A stretch of DNA of 64,000 bases, from contig NZ_CP068439.1 of NCBI RefSeq assembly GCF_016757735.1, forward strand, positions 496,001 to 560,000, in the 5' to 3' direction. Under the pieces are notes generated by a model. That model was given only the letters and a program-made list of their open reading frames with translations, made no database searches and was not told where the DNA came from. Within the stretch, counting starts at the first letter, position 1. The number at the start of each line of letters is the position of its first letter. Source of the stretch: Aequorivita iocasae (GTDB lineage Bacteria; Bacteroidota; Bacteroidia; Flavobacteriales; Flavobacteriaceae). The position numbers and the translations under genes were made by a program. Positions 60,573 to 64,000 of the stretch are shown here, piece after piece.

Positions 60573-61270
60573 TAAGCAGGTTCGTTTAAAATGTCAAGGA
60601 AATCAACGGCCGTGGCTTCCATTTGGTGTACCACCTTATCAGTCTTGACAACCAAATGGTTGTAGCCCATATAGGCAATAATCCCTACAATTAAACCTGC
60701 AACCGTGGTTGTCATGGCAGTGTAGATACCTTCTGCAAGGCTTCCCATTTCAGCTTGGCCGCTACTAGTAGCCAGTTGGTGAAATGCCAAAACCATCCCG
60801 ATTACGGTTCCCAAGAAACCAATCATGGGGGCCGCTCCAGCAATTGTTGCCAATACACTTACATTTTTCTCGAGTTTATAAACCTCAAGACGTCCGGCAT
60901 TTTCAATTGCCGTGTTGATGTCTTCCAAAGGGCTCCCAATTCTGGAAATTCCTTTTTCAGTTAAATGTGATACAGGAGTATTATTTTGGGCGCAAAGTAC
61001 TTTTGCAGCCTGAATGTTTCCTTTGGCCACGTGGTCGCGTATCTGGTTCATAAAGTTGCTGTCCATTTTGGAAGCTGCCTTAATGGCGAAAAGTCGTTCA
61101 AAATAGATATACACCGCGACAAACAACAGTACAAAAAGCACCATTATTATTATTTGCCCCGCAACCCCTCCATTTAAAAGGAGGTCCATAATGGATAGCG
61201 TTTTTTCTTCAGAAATTGGTTCAAGATCCTGTGCTACCTCAGCACCCTCTTGAATAAAGAAGTTTAACAT
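60572..61270 (-). CDS. exbB: ExbB/TolQ/MotA-type proton channel protein
   Basis: The 232-residue protein has three membrane helices. One is near the N-terminus (GGVAGQIIIMVLFVLLFVAVYIYF); two lie in the conserved block VSVLATIAGAAPMIGFLGTVIGMVLAF..MTTTVAGLIVGIIAYMGYNHLV. Thr/Gly-rich pore residues are present. It forms the pentameric channel that powers TonB through ExbD. It is the first gene of the run that ends with folC. Confidence 0.94.
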   Translation of the reverse strand: MLNFFIQEGAEVAQDLEPISEEKTLSIMDLLLNGGVAGQIIIMVLFVLLFVAVYIYFERLFAIKAASKMDSNFMNQIRDHVAKGNIQAAKVLCAQNNTPVSHLTEKGISRIGSPLEDINTAIENAGRLEVYKLEKNVSVLATIAGAAPMIGFLGTVIGMVLAFHQLATSSGQAEMGSLAEGIYTAMTTTVAGLIVGIIAYMGYNHLVVKTDKVVHQMEATAVDFLDILNEPA

Positions 61271-61318
61271 AAAAAAGGTTTTGTTTTAGTGAATAACGGT
61301 ATAAGGTTTCAGAAATTG

Positions 61319-62698
61319 TTATGCATTGTGAAATAGCACTCTTTCAATCAAAAGAAATACTCCGGCCCCCGCTATAAAACCAATAAACGCAAGCCAAGTA
61401 ATCTTTTTAAGATACCAGATAAAGTCTATGCGCTCCATTCCCATTGCAGCAACACCCGCTGCAGAACCAATGATGAGCATACTTCCTCCCGTACCGGCAG
61501 AATAGGCTATAAAATGCCACAAGACGGAATCCATAGGTAAATCATACATTCCCATGGAAGCAGCAACAAGCGGAACGTTATCAATAATTGCAGACAAGAT
61601 ACCTAGTAGTATAACCACTACATCCTGATTTGGAATAGCGCTTTGCAGCACTTCTGCAAGATAGCGGAGCGTTCCTACTTCTTCTCCATTAACAACGCCA
61701 TATACCAAGCTTTCTAGTCCTGCCACTGCCATTAAAATTCCAAGGAAAAAAAGAATGCTTGAAATTTCAATACGCGACAAGGCTTTATGTGCTGAATACA
61801 AATGTCTTCTTTCTTTGCTGAAATCTTCTTCGGGGTGAATATATTCTGAAACGAGCCAAACCACGCCCAAAGCAAGCATCATGCCCATATAAGGCGGCAA
61901 ATGTGTCAATGTTTTAAAGATAGGCACGGAAACAATCATTCCCAAACCTAGTAAAAGCATGGTTTTACTGCTTAAAAGAGCCTCCTCTGCTTTGTCTTCA
62001 CGGGCATCAACGTCTATATTTCCACGGAATGCCGGCATATAGCTTGCTATTACGAATGGCAGGGCAAAACACACTATAGAAGGTATAACCACATATTCTA
62101 TTAGACCCGCTGCAGATACTTTTTTGGCAATCCACAGCATGGTTGTAGTTACATCACCTATTGGAGACCACGCTCCACCTGCGTTAGCAGCTATAACCAC
62201 CATAGCCGCATACCAAAGTCTGTCTTCTCTCTTATGGATTAATTTTCTCAATAAGGTAATCAGTACAATAGTTGCGGTAAGGTTATCTATAATAGCGGAA
62301 AGAAAAAATGCCAATATCCCTATAATCCATAATAGCTTTCGTTTGCTTTTTGTTTTTACGGCGCTTTTCAAAACTTCAAAACCGCGGTGGAGGTCAATAA
62401 TTTCAACAATCGTCATAGCCCCAATAAGGAAAATGAGTATCTCTGCTGTTTTTCCTAAGTGGTGAAGGAGGGTTCCTTCAAAGCCTTCCATGGCATGCTC
62501 ACCCCCGGAAAGAAAACTGAAAGCCTGCTCTTCTGTATTTATAACATCAAACCATCCACTGGTAAAACCAATTGCCAAAACGGCCCAAATAAGAGAAGCC
62601 ATTATAAGCGCTGGTACCGTTTTGTCAAGTTTTAATGGATGTTCTAAGGTTATAGAAAGGTATCCGATTACAAAAATTAAAATGATAATTGATTCCAT
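61319..62698 (-). CDS. nhaD: NhaD-type Na+/H+ antiporter
   Basis: The 459-residue protein has about a dozen membrane helices with NhaD/ArsB-like features: GEHAMEGFEGTLLHHLGKTAEILIFLIGAMTIVEIID, SAIIDNLTATIVLI and ANAGGAWSPIGDVTTTMLWI, and the second IDNVPLVAASMGM. It extrudes Na+ in exchange for protons, expected in a marine bacterium. It starts 22 bases after the amino-acid dehydrogenase gene's stop. Confidence 0.93.
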   Translation of the reverse strand: MESIIILIFVIGYLSITLEHPLKLDKTVPALIMASLIWAVLAIGFTSGWFDVINTEEQAFSFLSGGEHAMEGFEGTLLHHLGKTAEILIFLIGAMTIVEIIDLHRGFEVLKSAVKTKSKRKLLWIIGILAFFLSAIIDNLTATIVLITLLRKLIHKREDRLWYAAMVVIAANAGGAWSPIGDVTTTMLWIAKKVSAAGLIEYVVIPSIVCFALPFVIASYMPAFRGNIDVDAREDKAEEALLSSKTMLLLGLGMIVSVPIFKTLTHLPPYMGMMLALGVVWLVSEYIHPEEDFSKERRHLYSAHKALSRIEISSILFFLGILMAVAGLESLVYGVVNGEEVGTLRYLAEVLQSAIPNQDVVVILLGILSAIIDNVPLVAASMGMYDLPMDSVLWHFIAYSAGTGGSMLIIGSAAGVAAMGMERIDFIWYLKKITWLAFIGFIAGAGVFLLIERVLFHNA

Positions 62699-62720
62699 AA
62701 TGAATGCTGATTATTGAAAA

Positions 62721-63947
62721 TTATAACAATTGCTTTAACGCTATTTCAAAAGCGGTTTTGCTAATGTTTGTTTTGGTACTGTTGTTATCAAAAGTATTTT
62801 GTATCGCGTTTTTGATGGTAATTGAAGTATCGTTAAAGATAGCTTCATCAGTCATTTGTACTTTTCGCTCCATAAAATATGCAAATACACGAGCCATTCC
62901 GCAGTTACTTATAAAATCTGGAATTAAGCTTACGCGCTCATCGGTAAATTCCATTATGGGGCCGAAGAAAATTTCTTTATCGGCAAACGGTACATTCGCA
63001 CCACAGCTTATAACTTCAAGTCCGGTTTCAATCATTTGGGAAATCTGCTCTTTCGTTATCAATCGCGAGGCCGCACAGGGTGCAAAAATCTCTGTCTCCA
63101 GCTTCCAGATTTTCTCGTTTATTTCTTCAAAAGGAATCATGTTTTCAGCAACCAATGTATTACCATTTTTCTTTAGAAAAAGTTGTTTGATTTCTTCAAA
63201 TGAAAAACCGTCCTTGTTGATGACTCCTCCATCACGGTCAATAATACCTACAATTTTGGCTCCCATCTGCGAAAGATAATAAGCCGCAGCAGCGCCAACA
63301 TTTCCAAAACCTTGAATTACGGCACGCTTTCCTTTAACACTTCCACCATAAATATCGTAATAATGGTGTACAGCTTCGGCAACGCCATAACCCGTAATCA
63401 TATCGGCCACGGTATATTTTCTGGAAACATCTGGGGAGAAATTTACGTTCTCCAAAACTTTTATGACTCCCTGACGCAATTGACCGATTCTATTAATCTT
63501 ATCTGCTTCTGTAGGCGAAAAATGACCATTGAAAACTCCCTCTTGTGGATGCCAAACAGCGCTTTGTTCGGTCATAGGTATTACTTCGTGAATTTCATCA
63601 ACGTTTAGATCGCCCCCTGTTCCATAATACGCTTTTAACAAAGGTGAAACAGCTTTAAACCAGCGTTCCAAAACACCTTTTTTACGCGGATCGGAAGGAT
63701 CAAAGTTAATACCGCTTTTGGCTCCGCCGATTGCTGGTCCGGCCACGGTAAATTTTACTTCCATTGTTTTTGCAAGTGAGAGCACTTCGTTGGCATCGAG
63801 GCCTTTTCGCATCCTAGTCCCACCCCCCGCGGCACCGCCGCGCAAGGAGTTTATGACCGTCCAGCCTTCGGCCTCGGTTTCGGGGTCATTCCAGTGAAAA
63901 ACAATTTCGGGATCTTTTTCTTCGTACTTTTTAAGTAATTCCTTCAT
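62721..63947 (-). CDS. Glu/Leu/Phe/Val-type amino-acid dehydrogenase
   Basis: The 408-residue NAD(P) enzyme has the dimerisation domain with catalytic Lys in GPAIGGAKSGI, then the Rossmann motif VIQGFGNVGAAAAYYLSQMGAKIVGIID, and SCGANVPFADKE. Members deaminate Glu, Leu, Phe or Val oxidatively; I cannot decide the substrate from the pocket. It is the first gene of the minus-strand block (dehydrogenase, nhaD, exbB...). The 53 bases to the right edge show no gene. Confidence 0.9.
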   Translation of the reverse strand: MKELLKKYEEKDPEIVFHWNDPETEAEGWTVINSLRGGAAGGGTRMRKGLDANEVLSLAKTMEVKFTVAGPAIGGAKSGINFDPSDPRKKGVLERWFKAVSPLLKAYYGTGGDLNVDEIHEVIPMTEQSAVWHPQEGVFNGHFSPTEADKINRIGQLRQGVIKVLENVNFSPDVSRKYTVADMITGYGVAEAVHHYYDIYGGSVKGKRAVIQGFGNVGAAAAYYLSQMGAKIVGIIDRDGGVINKDGFSFEEIKQLFLKKNGNTLVAENMIPFEEINEKIWKLETEIFAPCAASRLITKEQISQMIETGLEVISCGANVPFADKEIFFGPIMEFTDERVSLIPDFISNCGMARVFAYFMERKVQMTDEAIFNDTSITIKNAIQNTFDNNSTKTNISKTAFEIALKQLL

Positions 63948-64000
63948 TAATTGTGGAGAGTTAAGTCACTTCTTCGCTAAAGCTGAGTAGTGTGAGGACA

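Overview
The window is a compact, AT-rich chromosomal segment from a member of the Bacteroidota, most probably a Flavobacteriaceae. The evidence is the gliding/type IX secretion (T9SS) block gldJ-porU-porV, several secreted proteins with T9SS C-terminal sorting domains, Bacteroidota-type -7 promoter boxes (TAnnTTTG), A-rich leaders without clear Shine-Dalgarno sites, and a YitT/NhaD/GcvP/Fhs/PdhA-PdhC housekeeping set typical of marine flavobacteria. There is no rRNA, insertion sequence, integrase or CRISPR array.

Layout. 0-3 kb: end of a TPR protein, a DUF4136 lipoprotein, a relic of a T9SS sorting domain, and an adk - four-helix-bundle - obg operon. 3.2-5.6 kb: an unusual operon with a contractile-tail sheath protein, a lipoprotein and a 104-residue protein. 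5.7-13.8 kb: accessory genes (GNAT, serine hydrolase, aspartyl protease-like lipoprotein, SDR, DUF3703, two lipoproteins, a truncated AraC regulator, a methyltransferase). 13.9-24.8 kb: DoxX-like protein, fhs, DUF4256, purK-purE, DMT protein, M3 peptidase, secreted M28 peptidase, an ECF sigma factor with a soluble ZAS-type partner, and a UbiA-like membrane protein. 24.9-34.8 kb: gcvP, a FabH-like/methyltransferase/glycosyltransferase operon, alkaline phosphatase, an MlaE/MlaF-like transporter and an FG-GAP/ASPIC secreted protein. 34.9-42.2 kb, minus strand: DUF389, GDP-mannose pyrophosphorylase, SprT-like, SDR, pdhC, pdhA, cdd. 42.2-50.5 kb: porV and porU (minus) diverging from gldJ and murF (plus). 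50.4-52.8 kb: two tail-tube-like genes, one broken, two valine tRNAs and a YitT protein. 52.8-63.9 kb: folC, two tandem sortilin-like secreted proteins, tonB-exbD-exbB, nhaD and an amino-acid dehydrogenase.

How the parts fit. GldJ, PorU and PorV belong to the gliding/T9SS machinery. Its likely clients here are the M28 peptidase, the FG-GAP protein and the two sortilin-like proteins; a stray sorting-domain remnant shows that such genes are also lost. TonB-ExbB-ExbD energise the outer membrane. fhs, gcvP, purK, purE and folC form a one-carbon/purine theme, and pdhA-pdhC feed acetyl-CoA.

Most notable: (i) an orphan contractile sheath operon and, 45 kb away, a pair of tail-tube genes, one carrying an in-frame TGA exactly where its neighbour has Trp; (ii) a tandem duplication of tonB-3'/sortilin/folC-5' whose internal junction is still readable as a folC::tonB chimera; (iii) heptanucleotide-period repeats, several folding into long hairpins, in many intergenic spacers, usually just before a start codon; (iv) a folC reading frame whose conserved N-terminus has no standard start codon.
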